Assembly: GCA_009792885.1 (NCBI GenBank)
Contig: WMCF01000035.1
Location: 4,340,361-4,404,360 of the forward strand
From: Eremophila alpestris peregrina
Lineage: Eukaryota > Chordata > Aves > Passeriformes > Alaudidae
Direction of reading: 5' to 3'
Length of the DNA: 64,000 bases
A program made the position numbers and the translations under genes. Positions 1 to 14,343 of the stretch are shown in pieces. The notes below the pieces were generated by a model. That model was not told the DNA's origin. It was given only the letters and a program-made list of their open reading frames with translations, and searched no databases. Within the stretch, counting starts at the first letter, position 1. Every line of letters begins with the position of its first letter.

Positions 1-3000
1 TAATCTTCCATTTAATCTTCTTCATTTTAAGTCTGTATACAGATTTCTCTCATAAAGGTGACCAAATTAAATATTTCCTAATGTCTTCTTTTGTAATTGT
101 TTCAGATTTCATCTGGAAATTCATTGTTGTTTTGACTTAATGTAAGAAATGTGGTGTTTTTTCTTCCTCATTGTGGGAACTGACTAAAGCTGCAGAGCCT
201 TTTGACCCTGAAAGTGTTTAGGTAGAGTGAAGTTAGTTTTCATGGCAGGTGAAGGAACCCATTACCTTTCTCATTGTTGCTCCTATTCATAACCCTTTTT
301 TAGGTAATTGCAGTGATGCTTTTACTTTCATTACTTCCACAGTCCTATATGCAATATGAAATTGCTATGTGATACTGTAAGTCTACTGGGAAATAAGGTA
401 AAGATTTGGAAAACAGTCAGAGAAAGAGTCATACTGAAAAATAGTGATGCTCAAGTATCCTGTTTGCAGCATTAAAAAAAAAAATAAATCCCACAGCCAG
501 CCTGTAATGCACCTGGACTGTAGTGCAAAGCTCCTCTCCCTTTCCAGCTGGGTCACACTTATTCCAAATTATTTTCTATTGGTCTTCTGTGTGGCTATTA
601 CTGAGCAATATAAATGCAAACAGTTTTTGCTGGTGCTTTTTTTCCCCCTCATGCTTTGTCTTGATTCTCCCTGGATAAATGAGAAGAAAAATATAAAAAA
701 CCAAGGTATCTATTGGTCTCTTTCAAAGATATTAATGAAACTGGTGAAGAAAAATTGCTTTGCAAATTAAACACGTTTTTACTTGCTGCTTCAAAATGAT
801 CTATCTCAACCTGGGCTCAAATTATGTCAGGATTTAGGCACTTAAACATTATGCTAGAATGTGGTTTGAATGTGGGTTAGGATGAATATTGGGAAAGAAT
901 GTACTAAAATACAGAAAACTTCATGAAACTTCATTTGCAGTGGTGGATCAGTTCTGGAAGATTTTCCGTTAAGCCCGTGTTTGTGTGCTCGATTTTTAGC
1001 CCCTGCCAAGGCTTGCATATATACACTTCATGCAGTGATAATAGTTGTTTTGAGTGTTTCTGCAGTGTACACACATGCAACATGCTGCAGGTATTTGTGC
1101 TCCAGAAATGCCAGCAACACCAGGAAAGCTCAGAAGGAGAAAAGACTGAAATGCTAGCAGGCAATTGCTATTTATGTGGAAGGGCAATTGTAATTTAATT
1201 ATTGCCATAAACCAGGAGGAAGTTGAGTATTTCTTAGGTTTAAAGCAGAATTGAGAAACCAAAATCCTGATAGAGCAGATGTGGAATTTTTTTCTAGCCA
1301 AACGCCAATTTTTGCTTAAGGAACAAATAATATTATTTGAGGGAAAAGTAGTCTACAAGCCACCTGCTTACCTTCCCCCTTGTATGGGAATCTCAGCATT
1401 AAAGAATGAAATGTAATTTCAGGGACTGCAGAGAAAAAAATCTAGCATTATATCTGATTTATGGGATCTGTATGTTCAAAGCTTGGCTGACTGACAGAGA
1501 GTTAAGAACATAATGGTTAATAATTTTTTTGTGAAGGATAAACATTAAAAATTAAGAATAATTTATCTTCTTGCAGAAGAAGAGCTTATAACATGGAATA
1601 ATATACTGCTGTTGAGAAAAGAGAAATTCGGGCTGAACACGAAAAATTTCCTGACAGGAAGTTTTATTAGACAGTGGAACTGAATTTCAAGGAAAGACAT
1701 AGGAACCCACTAGGTTGAGACATTTAAAACAGTGAGAAAAATGTCAGAAAAATGCTAACTCTGTACAGGTATTGCACAATTCCTTATTAACCTGATATGC
1801 CTCTTTCATTTTCACCTATCGTAATTCCATGGTTCATTAGCCAGCAACCTCTTTTTTTCTGCCCTCTGGTACATCCAGGACAATTTCCAGGCAATTTGTG
1901 AAAACACATTTCTTTCAAAATACGTGTAGCTTTTGTTCTGTGCCAGAATACCCACCAGCAACCCTTCTTATGAGGTCACTTGGCTACCCAGACTTCTGCT
2001 GGTTTTGCTTTTCTTATTTTAAGAGGCTCTGGCAATGTTGTAGTTACTTTCAGTCTGTGAACACTGGTTGGAAATATTTTTTCTTTATCGAAACAGTAAA
2101 ATTAAACTCTAATTGAAAGAATCCTAAAATGAGTTGGGGCTTTTAGAAGAAAAATGTGTGTGTTCATTCTGCTTTCAGGCATTTTGAGACCTACGCTGTT
2201 TAGCAGATGACTTGTTTCATGAGAATGGGAAACAAAAGACCTGTAACCTCTGTTGAAAATTCAGAAAAAGGACACAGGCTCTTAGAAAAGCTCTTTTACA
2301 AAAGTTCTTGAGACCCTTACTCAAAGATGAGTTGCCAGCCAGCAGAATTCATGAGCTCAAAGCCTGTTCAACTTTACGAGACTCTTGTTCGTTCATTTTA
2401 TAAGGACAGTTAATTTTCAGCCTTGTCTGAGGTGTCAGGGCTGTCAGCTGTGAGGAGGAGGATTAGCAAACAAGTCAGAAAAAACCTTCTCCCCGGTGTG
2501 TCTCGTGTGTTGTCAGTGGCTTTCAGCAGAGCTCCCTTCCGTGCAGCTGCTGGGTGTGACATCATGGTGTGCTACAAATCCCTGCAGACCATTGCTGGGT
2601 GATTTGCTGGGAAATTGTTCAGTCCAGCCTTGTTTCAGTACTGCACTTTTAACTATTTTGTTGCTTTAAAGGCTAGTAAATGTTTAGAAATATGAAGTAT
2701 TGATTTAGTGGATGAAGAAACCTCGGATGAATGTGACATTTCTCCAAGCTGCTTTCCCAGTGTGGTACTCTCCATGATACTCCAGCAGTATTTTATGGGA
2801 ACCTGAGTTACTGGTTAGTAGCAAACTATTGCTTTAGTGGCAAATTGAAGGTAAACGTGGAATTGAAAGAACACAGTTCTTCACTTTGGCTTTTTTTGTT
2901 CTCTGCTCTTCTGAAATGTGTGTATTTGATAATGCAAGGCTTGCTACCTACAAAGAGATCAGCATAAGTATTATTCACCTCTTCTTTCAGTCAGCTATTT

Positions 3001-5619
3001 AATAATGCTTACAGGTTACCCTGAGAATTGTCTGAGGACTGAGGCTAAATTTGTGGCTTTTTGCCTGTGCCTATGGAGGTTGGTTGGTTCGTTACATCTA
3101 AGTATTCCTTTGTTGATCAGTATCTGTGACAGCCAACAAATGGGAAGTCATAATGCCCATGTTGTAGAAAATCAATTAAAAACCAACAAGTTCAACAAAT
3201 TCCTTCATCTCCCCTAATCAATATTGAGATTAAAGTGTCTGATAAAATCCTTTGGGTAGTTTATTGTGCTTGAAGCTAAAGAAAAACATATAAGAATATT
3301 TTTTACTTTGAGGGTTTTCTCACAGCTTTTTAAGGCTACACAGTTAGGAGAAACAAGGCACTTACCAGAAATTAAACATTATTGCTGTCAGACTAAATTA
3401 CCTTCTATATAAAATGTACATGGTAGTGCTCTAACTAACAGAGCATCTCAGGAATTTGAATGCTCTGAGGACTGAATTATATGTAAAGGTTTCTACTTTT
3501 TTAGTGAGAAAATTTAGTATAAGCCGTAATTCTTTTTTTTATAAAGGCAAATTGATAATTTTGATTTTGCGTTATATCTAATCATTATCCACAGTAGAAT
3601 GGTAAGTAAAAATTGTGTAACATAGTTACTTTGTGATATGGACACTGAGATAGGAAAATACATTGTTCAAATTAAAGGACAATTTTTTTTTTCCCTCCCT
3701 GCACTTACTGTTAATTTGCACCACTTAAATAGGAGTCAATCTGCCTGACAGTTTTGAAAACTGGAGGAGAGTTTTAAGGTCTCTTTTAGATGTTGGTGGT
3801 AATGTTGAAGCTGCAAGCTGCTGTGATGCTGTAGTGCAAACACCGTGCCTTTGTGCTTTCACTCCAAGGGGGAGGTGTGAGTTGTCCCTGCAGGCAGTGA
3901 GTGTGCAGAGGGGACACACCCTTGGGAAATGCAAGAACAAAATCGAGCGGCTCACAAAACCTGCTGACAGATGACTATTGAGAAAAAGATGCAGAGAGTG
4001 ACTATACAATTATTCAAAATGCTTCAATACTTCCAGAAAATTCTGCTGTTGGGGACTGGCATCTTCCTGCTCCTTGTTATCCCAAGGAACTCTGCACAGC
4101 TTTTAAAAGACTGTCAATTCCTAATTCCCACAGATATCTCTCCTAATTGTTTAGGTTGCTCCCTGATTTGCTGGTAAATTTGAGAGTGCAAAGCTTTCAA
4201 ATTCCTGTGCCAGAGTGTGTAAGTTATAAATTAATTTAGTGACTGGTGAAAGGTAAACCTTTACATTTAAACCTAACCCAAAATACAGTCACCTTTCCTA
4301 TTGTAGAAATTAATTACACTCTGACCGAAAAAACATCTCTCAACTTGGCTGTGAGACATATTTTAACCATGACATCCATGTGGGAACACAGGGGTATGAC
4401 TCTTCCCTGATGTCCTCCTCCCACATTTTTCATCATTCCTGTTTTATGAGAAAGATAAGACAATCTAGACCTTTGGCCCCATGCTTTACAATACACCTGA
4501 GACGTTCATTAATGGTCCAGAAATTATTTGTGTGTCATGTCCTATTGGTTAAATATCACTTCCTTATTTATGGCTTCATGCTTCTTCCCAGTGCTTTAGA
4601 CATTGATACTAATCAGCAAGGGAAAGCTTAGTGTAAGATTATTTGGACAAATCAGCTTTAAAGCAAGGTTATCCAGAGCTTGCTCTAGTGGCAGTCTGTC
4701 TATTCCCTACAACTATTTTTCTTTTTGATGTTAGATCTCCAGACAAGTGGATTAATTCTGTAGAACTTATTTTAAATGAGTGTTTTCTCTCATTCATAAG
4801 TGTTGAAGGACCTGCCAGTGTTGTCAGCATTTTTCTGTTTTCTTCTTCCCTGTATGGAAGAACATTTCTATTTTGTAAGTGGAGACTGGAGCACGATAGC
4901 TAAACAGTTTAGCACTGGCTCTGACACTGCTCAGGCTGAGCTGTCACTGGGAGATGAGACATTAAGCACCATTTGCCCTCTGCAACCTACTGATAAGGGA
5001 CCAGAGGCACATTTAAAACTAACTTTACACCCTACTGCAGGTGCCTGTAAGCATTGTTCATGGCCATTAGTAGTACAGTACTAGTTTTAATAGAGGACAC
5101 AAGGAAGAATGCTCCTGTTCTGGACTGGACATGACTGATTCATGTGTATCTGCTCCATTTGGAAAAACAGAGTCTGATGAGAATCCCTAAGCTGCACACT
5201 ATGGCATCATTAGGATAGGTATACCAGGGGTTTTTTTTCAGAATTTTAAAAGAATTCATTGAGAAATCTGTTTCTTCTACTGCTTTTATTAAACATTATA
5301 CTTATGCAGTAACACTTTTTGGGGCAATGCAGCTGTAAGTTATGTAGAAGTGTTTGTCCACACTGAATTGTTCATACTTTGAATACCAGTAGAAGGGTGT
5401 TTTTTGCTTTTCTTTAAAAAAAAAAATTCAGAATTTTCAGTATCAGCTCTATCAAGGAAATCAGTTAGCTCCAAAGTGTTAAGTCCCTTGTTTTGCCCAT
5501 CTCATTCATTTGAGAAAGCAAAATAACTTCTCCTAAAACCTGTGACTAGGAAAACTGTTATCCTTCCTTCAGAGAATAAAAGCTGTTTCACTTTTTAAAG
5601 AAATGTTTATTTCAGCATT
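1..5619. other. AT-rich non-coding stretch
   Basis: No exon, RNA gene or repeat family could be recognised here. The open frames are all near 110 codons or shorter, occur on both strands, have no domain-like composition and often run through homopolymers. The stretch is best described as intergenic DNA or an intron of a gene outside the window. Confidence 0.6.
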
Positions 5620-6010
5620 TTGTTCCTAATCTTGTTTGTTTACTCAAGTAGCTTCCTCTTTGATTGTGTTATTTTTCATGGTAAATATTTAAGTTATTCA
5701 TGTTTCTTTATCATCCTGAACTGTTTCTGCAACACTGGTTTTGATTTAACTTACTCCTTGCTAATTATTTGGCCAATTGGTTTAAAGTTTTGATTGCATA
5801 ACATTGAATTTTAAATTAGTTTATTTACATTTTGGAAACTAATATTAATGTGATTTCGAATTATTTTGCGGCTGCATCTTTGCGAAAGGATTCCCTGTTC
5901 CAATATCTTTTAATCTTGTTTACTCACAGTTGATTAAAAACCCCAAATGTATTTGGTTATATATATGAGGACTACAGTGTTGAGTGAGATTTTAAATTAG
6001 TTCAGTCACT
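5620..6010. promoter_or_regulatory. Candidate AT-rich regulatory segment
   Basis: This segment is very AT-rich but not simple-sequence. It contains CTAATTATTT, a CCAAT-type palindrome (GGCCAATTGG, in the stretch near 5770), several TTTAATC/GATTAA words and TTGATTGCAT. Such mixtures of homeodomain, POU and CCAAT words are typical of conserved developmental enhancers in vertebrate gene deserts. That is inference from motif content alone; conservation cannot be seen from one sequence. Confidence 0.18.
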
Positions 6011-9000
6011 GTTACTGATTTTGCTGCTCCAGTAGGAAGAACAGCTGATTGTGCACTGTCTTCACAGCATTTTTTTAACCCAACAGAGGATTTGGTTTAA
6101 ATTTGTTATTGACATCAACATATGTGCAAAGCATTAGCCAGAGGGGTGGTTGGGATTTCCACTTAAATGGAAGCAGGAGTTTATGCCTCTGCCTTGTTTC
6201 CCTTAGACAGTGCTCAGCCTCATCTTGAGTGACTAAATAATAAATCTATTAAGCTTTCTCTTAAAGCAATTTCACTGTGTACTTATTTTATTTCTGACTG
6301 GTTTTTGACCTGCTTGCTAGCCATTGAGACTGGCTCTGTTTTCCATTCCATCTGTACCAGATATATTTACAAGGTCTGTTTCTTAGAGTTTTGGGAAGGA
6401 ATTAAGTCCTCTGTTAAAACCTTAGTCATCCAAAGTCTTTGAGTCATCATGAACTTCAAGCCTGTGCATATTTGTTCACATTTTTGTTCTCACTGTGGTT
6501 TTTTTTATGTCCTATCACTATTTTTGTGAAAACAATGCATATTCTCTTTTTACTGACACAAGGAAGAAATATCAGTCATTTACATTGCAAGCACACAATA
6601 TTTGAAAAGATGCAATTGAAATTGCATTGGGGCACTGTGGAACAGCCTCCCTGGAAAAGCACAAGTCTTCTAAAGACCCAGAAGCAGGAGCCATGTCCCT
6701 GTCATTTAGGTTACTTCCCAGATTTCTGAGGTGAGCCTGCTGCTGCCCAACTTGCTGAGTTTGTATCAGCTTCTGGCCACTTCACCAGTTCTGCAGTTTA
6801 CAGCAAAGCTTTAAATCCTCCCAGCTGCTTTCTCAACCAGCATACTCACCTTGAAGATGAAAAACAGGTAATGCTCTCACTAGAAATTGAATGGTTTCTT
6901 ACAGTGTTACATGGAGGGTGCATAGAAACTGTAGAGCAATGGAAAAACAAACCTAGAGAGGATTAAAACAGTCTCTTCTTGCTGCTCATTGCTGTGGATT
7001 TGGTTTTGTGGTGATTTTCCCTTTACAATGTCAATGAGGCAAAAATTATCATGAGCTGTGAATGGAAAATCTGTTACCTAATATTGGCAGAAAAGAGCCC
7101 CCAGGAGGAAGTTTTCTCCTGTTTAAAACAAACTCTTGTTTTCATTTTCTTGGAAGGATCAGTTTTGGTATATACAGGTTTTGCCCTCCTGAATCAAATT
7201 ATTGGAATGTTCATTGGCAGTATTTGTGAATGTGTGCTTTAAAGGGATCATGAGAATTAATCTGCAATCAATCTATCAAAGGTATTGCAAAGCTCAGAAT
7301 ACATTCAAGAAAATGATAATTTGTGTTAAAGAAACGCTATTAAAAAGGAACCTTTCTAAATAATAGCTGCTCTAGTAGATGTATGTGTGGTGATATTACA
7401 TAGCTGGATAGAAAGCCTTTGGTTATTATTGGAGACTTTCAGGTGTTTGCTCAAATCTTGTGTTTTCATGCCCATGCTCTGACTGTGACAGTGCAAACTC
7501 CTTAATGAACAAATGCAATTTGAACACTTTTGATTTAATAATTCCACACACAGCTTGGTTTAGTAGATGCTAAGAATTAAAAAAGGAAGGGAAAATGTTG
7601 CTTTTCAGGTTGGCATTAGTTTCAGTTTTGTAGGGACTTCTCAGGTAAAAAAAAAGAGGTGCCATTTTGAAGTCCCAATTTCATTTCAGTGGTGGAATAT
7701 CAGCTACCATGTGCTGTTTTCCTCTTTTCCTTCTGGTTCCTTTTTCTAGGAGATGAGGAAAGCAGGGGAGAGGAGGTGAAAGCAGGCTGAAAACTGTCAT
7801 TCAGCACACTTGTACTAAAAAGCCTATTAAACAGTGCCTAACAGCTGTATTGATTCCTGCTACAGTTTCACAGAGTGCCAAAAGGCTCTTACAGCCTGCT
7901 GACTTGGAGTTTGGCTTTCAGAGGAGCCAGTACAGAGTGACAAACTGGTGCATGTGCTCCCACCGTGGTGGGAGGGACAAGAGCACGGCACTGCCTGCTG
8001 GCCAGGGGTGAGTGAGTGATGCTGTAGTTCTGCCTGGGTGGCTTTAATGTAAGTTTTCCCAGAAACATGAATCCTGTTATTAATGTTTTGTATTGCTAAC
8101 AGATAAAAAGGAAAAAAACATTCTGAACTTTTCAAGTCATGCATTTCATCTATGTCAGTGTAGCACTGAATTATGCTCTTCTTGAAGTTACAAACACTCA
8201 AATTCCCATGTATGTGTATATAAAAAGCCTTTCAACCAAAACTTAAGCATGCTGACATTCTCACCACATGAAATTCAGAAATGAAAGCCCTGGGCCAAAA
8301 CTGCATTAATACTGAATGACTGCCATACAGCCAGTTGGCAGCTCAGATGAGTAAAAATTTGCCAAGTACCACAAAACACAGAAATATTAACAAAACAACC
8401 GAAGCTTACTGTAATAATTTCTTCTCTAAAGCATGAGAGTACTGAAATGTCTTAAAGCTCTATATTGGTCCTTCTGTTTCCATCCTCTTCTGCTTACACT
8501 AAACACTCTGGCCAGGTGACTCTTCCTCTGCTTAGACTTTCCCCAGTTTATAGCAGGGCTGGTTTCATGATTGAATTCCCACATTTGGTGGCAACTCGAA
8601 CAGGCAACTCTTAAAATGGTCATATTTCTTATTTTTTAACTTGGAAATTGGCTATTTTAGTCTGCATTAGTCATCCTCATTTCAATATGTTTCAATTTTG
8701 CAGACTTTTTCCTTTAAGTTTCTCTAGAATTTTTAATATTAATTCTCTTCCTGTTTAAGGTCTATAATCACTTCTATCTCAGTAAAATTTCCTGATGGAA
8801 TATCCTATTGTTGCCTTTTTCAGTTGTTTCATTTATTAAGAATAGAATCTTCTCAAATGTTATATTCTGTCTTTTCTCTTAATAAAAATAACAAGAGTTC
8901 TTTATTCTTTTGAATCAACATTGCAAAAAAATCTGATTTACTTGGAAGCTTTTCAGAAAAGTTTAAATTTTGAGTTCATTAACAAGTGAAGTAGAACATT

Positions 9001-11437
9001 TCTGGTGTATAAAAATATGTTCCTAAGGAGACAGTTACAAATTTGTTTGCAAAATTCCCTCCACCTCTCTTCTGATCTAATTGGATAAAATGTCCTTTTT
9101 TGACCACTAGTTCATTTGTGTTCTCTAGGATTTTAGAGAATACCAGCAGAAATTAAGGAATAAATTAATATAGATTTTATTTTCTTTTAAAACCTCTATA
9201 AATTATTTACATTAATATGTGACCTTGGCTATTTTTCAGTAGGATTGGCAAATTTTAATGCTTTAATTGCTTTCTATTCAGAGACCATCATATTCTAAGA
9301 TAAATTTGAGTTAATTTTTTGCCAAACACCATTTTCAGTAATTTTTTGTTTTGCGGAAATCTTGATTAATTCCCATGTCCATATTGTCCAATGACAGTTT
9401 CAAGTTGAGCTCATTAAATTTCAGAAGTATTCTCAAAAAGTCAGTTGGTGACAGGGTGTTGATTAAATTTGTTAAATGTAGCAGTAAATGGAATCAGTTT
9501 TGGATTATGCAACCTGCAACTGAGCTTAGAGAGTTCATTTTCATTCCATTCACTTTGTAGGAAAAGATTTTCTCTCTGTTCAGGATGGTGTTAGTCAAAA
9601 GGTGAATGTCCCTCTCTATATACACATATACATGTGTAAGAATATGTTTTTTCTTGTGCACAGCTGCACTTTTATTTTGATATGGCTTTTTTTATGTCTA
9701 TATTTTCCCTGGCTTATAAGTGGAAGAGGGAAAAGAAACACTATATGCCCTGGGAAATGGATATCACCTGCTTGTATTAGCAAATATAAAGCAATTTTTA
9801 TCACTGCCTTGTAAATAGCTCTTTTATTGCTTTCTGAGTATTCTGTTCTGTCTAGTCCTGGGAACATGGCCTTCATATGTACTGTCATAGTCTTTGATAA
9901 TACCAGCTATTTCATTACCAGGAGTGCTGACATAATTTTTTTGTTACACAGAAAATCCAAATAACCTGCTGAATTGGTTTATGTTGTAAAATGATAGGTG
10001 GCATGTAACTGTCACAGGCAAATTCTACAATCCTATAATTTGTGTAGATAAGAGGGCTTAATGCTCTTATTGTGACAAAAAAAGCACAAGTAAGGATGAG
10101 TTTAATACTTCAGTGTGCTTGTAATTTTCTTTATCACATTTAAAATGTAGTAAAGGCTTCTATTTTTATTCCTGTGGATGAAATTCTTCATGAATTGTAC
10201 CAGAGGAAAGACTACCACCTACCAAGTGACTGAAATCATCTTTCTCTTAAGGTATGAAGTTTTTAGTATTCATACTAAAAGCCAAGGCTTGAACTTTATT
10301 CATCTGGTGAAACTTAAGCAATGAAAAAGCCTGACAAATCAAGTAATTGAAATTTAGAGAGAGCTGGATCCTTATCTGGAAGTGACCAATTCCAGTGTAG
10401 CAGTTCCTTTAAAACTCCACATCTCTTAAAAATGCACAGCTCTCTCCAAAGTTTCAGGTGCAGAATAGAAGTTTGGGGGGATTGTCTTCCATTCTGAACT
10501 CTGCTGTGATCTTTAAATATTGACATTTTTCATGATTTCCCCCGGTGACTCTGGGATGATGCTCAGTAATGCTTATTTCAGTTGCAGTATCCAAGAGAGC
10601 CAGTGGGTCACCAGACATCTGTGGTCCCTAATCTGTTTATGTCAATCTAGATATATTTAGGGGGCATCTGAAAGAAGGCTTCTATTAAATTCTTAAAATT
10701 TTTGAAAAAATGCGGAAAAAATGACAGTAGCTAGGTATAAAATTTTTATATTAACAGCATTTTTCTTGTTAGGAGCACAGTGCAAGCAGTACAGTGAAAA
10801 TTACAGTCTCAGCTCTCTCTGTATATCTGCAGAAAATATGTCTCTTGATGCTCTTGTGTGCAGAACACTTTCAATCCAAAACTGCATAACATGAAAAAAA
10901 CATATACTAGCAACCAGGACAAGGCTGCCAAAACTTGTGTTTTTCCAGGGCCTGGGCCTCCAAAAAGGATATATGTTTTTAATTAGCTGTGTGATGACAA
11001 GATTAGAGAAGGCAGACACTTCTTTTTACTTAGTCCCACAGCTGTTTTGGGCAAAAGTATAAAACTGGGGGTTTTGGAGGAGAAAAAAAAGAGGGTAATA
11101 ATTAGAATTGAATTCCTTTAGTTCCAGCTAAATGGTTCACCAGAATACTCAAGGCACATTATTTGTGGGAATAAATTGCTATAGATCCATTAAGTTAATT
11201 GAAGTTAAGGTAATTTAAACTTGCTGAGAACGTAGCTCCTATGGTGAAAAACACAATTTTGTGTGATTCATGTCACTGGGGAAGGAATGATACCTCAGGA
11301 TCTGCCTTTGATACATGATGGGGCAAATCTGTGGCTGTTTCCATGCCTATAAAGTGCTCTAAGTTCCATGTATGAGTGGACTAACATTATGGAATAGTCC
11401 TTTTTGACTTTGGAGAAATAATCTTGGTTTGCAACAG
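6011..11437. other. AT-rich non-coding stretch
   Basis: No recognisable gene or repeat family was seen. The part from about 8640 to 9560 is especially AT-rich and lacks long frames. Open frames elsewhere are short and look like chance. Confidence 0.55.
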
Positions 11438-11463
11438 TTATACATAATATTTATACATAATAT
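11438..11463. repeat. 13-bp perfect tandem duplication
   Basis: The 13-mer TTATACATAATAT occurs twice in immediate succession. It looks like a simple slippage duplication in AT-rich DNA, with no sign of function. Confidence 0.85.
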
Positions 11464-12216
11464 GTAAAGAACATGGGGATTCACTGAATGAAAAATTATA
11501 TGGAGAGACAGATGATTACAGTTTCATATAAATATTGATACCGTGTCAGTTGCTTGTTCTTACATGTCAGACTTTAAAAACTGAATATCCTCTGTCATTA
11601 AACTATGGAACAGCTCTAGCTCTATTTCCCCCAGATAACTTTGGGTGGGTCTTTGAAATACCCATTCAAATACCTGATTATTTGCTGACTACCTTGAAGT
11701 TCAGTTTCTGCATCCTAGTGCTCTGCATGTACCCTTTCTACTTTCTCTGGGAAGCTGTTGTAAATTATTTTCTTTGGCTGGGTCAGGAAGTATTTTTCCA
11801 TTTGGCTACTCTTTATTCCTGCTTTTCATTTGCAGGGTAATTTCATAGTTAGACACTAGGCAGCTGGTCTTCTAATGTGTGGACTGGCTTAGCAAATAAT
11901 TTTATTATGTCTACAGTGCACCAGGTTGCATTATAAAGTTTCAGACAAGGCTACCTCCTTCCTTTCTCATTCATAGCTTTTAGCTATGCCTGTGCAATTA
12001 AATGGGGTAGCTGAATCTCTGCAAATCTTGATAGATACAATGAGGAATATCCTCTTTGGGTTCTAAGGGCGTTGTTTCAAGATTAGTTTAAGCCAATCTA
12101 ATTGCAGGCAGCTCCTGTTGACCCTCATTGTCACTGCTTCTCTTCCTCCACAGCAATATTTTCAGCTGAATCAGGTTCTTGGCATGGTTATGTGTGTGTG
12201 CCAGTGGCAGCAAATG

Positions 12217-12253
12217 GGAAAAGGAGGAGGGAGGAGGGAACAGGAGGAGGAAA
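12217..12253. repeat. Polypurine (GGA-rich) tract
   Basis: Apart from one C, the + strand here is purine only, with repeated AGGAGG and GAGGAGGGA words. Such tracts are common low-complexity DNA and can adopt triplex (H-DNA) forms. Confidence 0.75.
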
Positions 12254-14323
12254 TGACTGGCATAGTCAGGACCCAGTCACACCAAGCCAGGGTTAGAATG
12301 GTTCCCTCAGCAGTGCAGACTCACTGGGGCGAACAGTGGAATTTTGTTGTCATTTGCACAGGTGACATTCAGCAGCATTTTCATCTCCCATCCTCTATTA
12401 GAACATTGTACATTAATGGCAGTGTTTCTTCTGCTTGTTCAGATATGGAATAGATAGATTTAGGTGTTTAGTCTGAGATACAGCCAGTAATTCTTATCAA
12501 GTAGTATAGGAAATACATTTGTGATACTCAAGACGAGACAAAATAGTCATTATTTCATGGCAAACTTTGCTTTGATTTTAGAAAGGCCAGCTCCAGCATC
12601 TGCTTTTCTCAGTGGCAGAGCTAGTTCAACAAGATAGTAATTTAGATTTAATAAATAAGCTTTAATTCTGTTAAACAGATCTCAAAATCTGAGGCATGAA
12701 CATGTAAAGAAGCCAATTCCAATCTCCTCAGCATCAAAAGAAAACATTTTAGGCACATGTTCAGAGAAATCCTGCTCCTAGACTTAGAGCCAATAGGAAA
12801 CACTTGTTAATGATATTTTGATTTATTTTCCACTTTATGAATGGCTCCTGATGACCCACTTGAAAGGATCCTTGTTAAATATTTTTGGGCAATGCTGGAG
12901 ATGAAACTGTAATCTGGCTTTTCATTCTATCTTTGTCTTCAGTACAACTCCCATAACTGCATACATTTCTGAGCTGTCTATGAATATAGAATTTGGGCAA
13001 TATGTATATAATTACTTTTATTTCAGGGATATGTAATCTCAGCAAATTAAAGTTTCCATTGATAAGAGTCAGAAAACAATTACAATAGCACTCTGTTTGC
13101 AAAGCTGAAATTCTCCATATGAAAGAGACAAATTGTGACTTTGTGAGGCTGATAATAGTGGAAAAAGTTTGGCTATAGTGTAAAACAGGAGATTATGAGA
13201 AACTGCTACCATTTAGAAAAAATATTCCTTTTCTGTTCTTTACATGAAAGAGCTGTAAGTAATCAGTATCTATAAAAATGGGTCCTTCTGTAGTTCTTTG
13301 CCAAGATGGTTCACTTGCATTGCTGCTGTACCTGTTCACTGTAGGTCTGTGGATATCCTTTCTGTAGCACCATTAGCAAAGCGTGCTTAACCCAATTAAT
13401 TTAATCTATTTCCATCTGGAAAGTAAGTAGATAGTGTGTAGAGGGAATGAACTTCTATCAAGGCATAATTGAGAAATGCCTGGCCATTTCCTCTGTCTGT
13501 AATTCTATCACAAATTTGGAAAGACTGGTTTTGCCTTTTGTGCTAATAGAGACAGAAGTAGTTGTCCCTGTGGGTTTGAGAGGAGCTCTAGGATGTAAGG
13601 CTGATGCACGTATGTTGGAGCATGTTCTGTTTGTCAGGACCTGTTTCACAGTGCTGCTTGTCTGGTTGGACCTTGGGGAAGACCAGGTGAAAACCAGGTG
13701 CCCAGGCTGAGGTTCCACAGGCAGCTCCACTCGCTGTAGCTCTGTAGCATTGTTGCAAGAGACAGTCCTATACTCCATCCACAGTCTCTGTCACTGCCAG
13801 CTGCTCACCCTGTTCCTCCTGTGTTCTGGGTCATCATGGCCTGAACGTAGAACAGGGGACCTCATCCAGCCTGAGAACTAATCCATCCTGGCCAGGTTGT
13901 GGTTGAATCAGGCTCCTGATGCAGCCACGTTATGGTGGTGTGGTCATTAGTGTCAGCCCAAGGTAGGAGCAAAGAACCAGGAACAGATGGTAAGGCCACA
14001 TTCTGCATGGCAGCATATAATGGTGTTTGATTAAGATAACTTTATAATCAACTTCCTAATAATTACTTTTCCTTAAATACTAACCATGTTGAGTACTGTC
14101 ATTTTGATTCTATCTCACAAAAGCCTTTTATTATCTTTGTGTTAATGTGCATTTAATTAAAAATAACAGTGATGCAGGTGATTGCTATGTAAGTTCCCAA
14201 TGAGTGGATATATGATCTGTTTCACTGGAGTCATACATTCCTTTTCTTTCACTGGTGAGATTTGATTTCTTCTGATGCTTAAATCCACATATTCAAGGTC
14301 TATTGCTTCCTCCCCCCACACCT

Positions 14324-14343
14324 GTTTTGTTTTGTTTTGTTTT
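14324..14343. repeat. (GTTTT)4 microsatellite
   Basis: Four perfect copies of GTTTT lie in a row. This is an ordinary pentanucleotide microsatellite. Confidence 0.9.
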
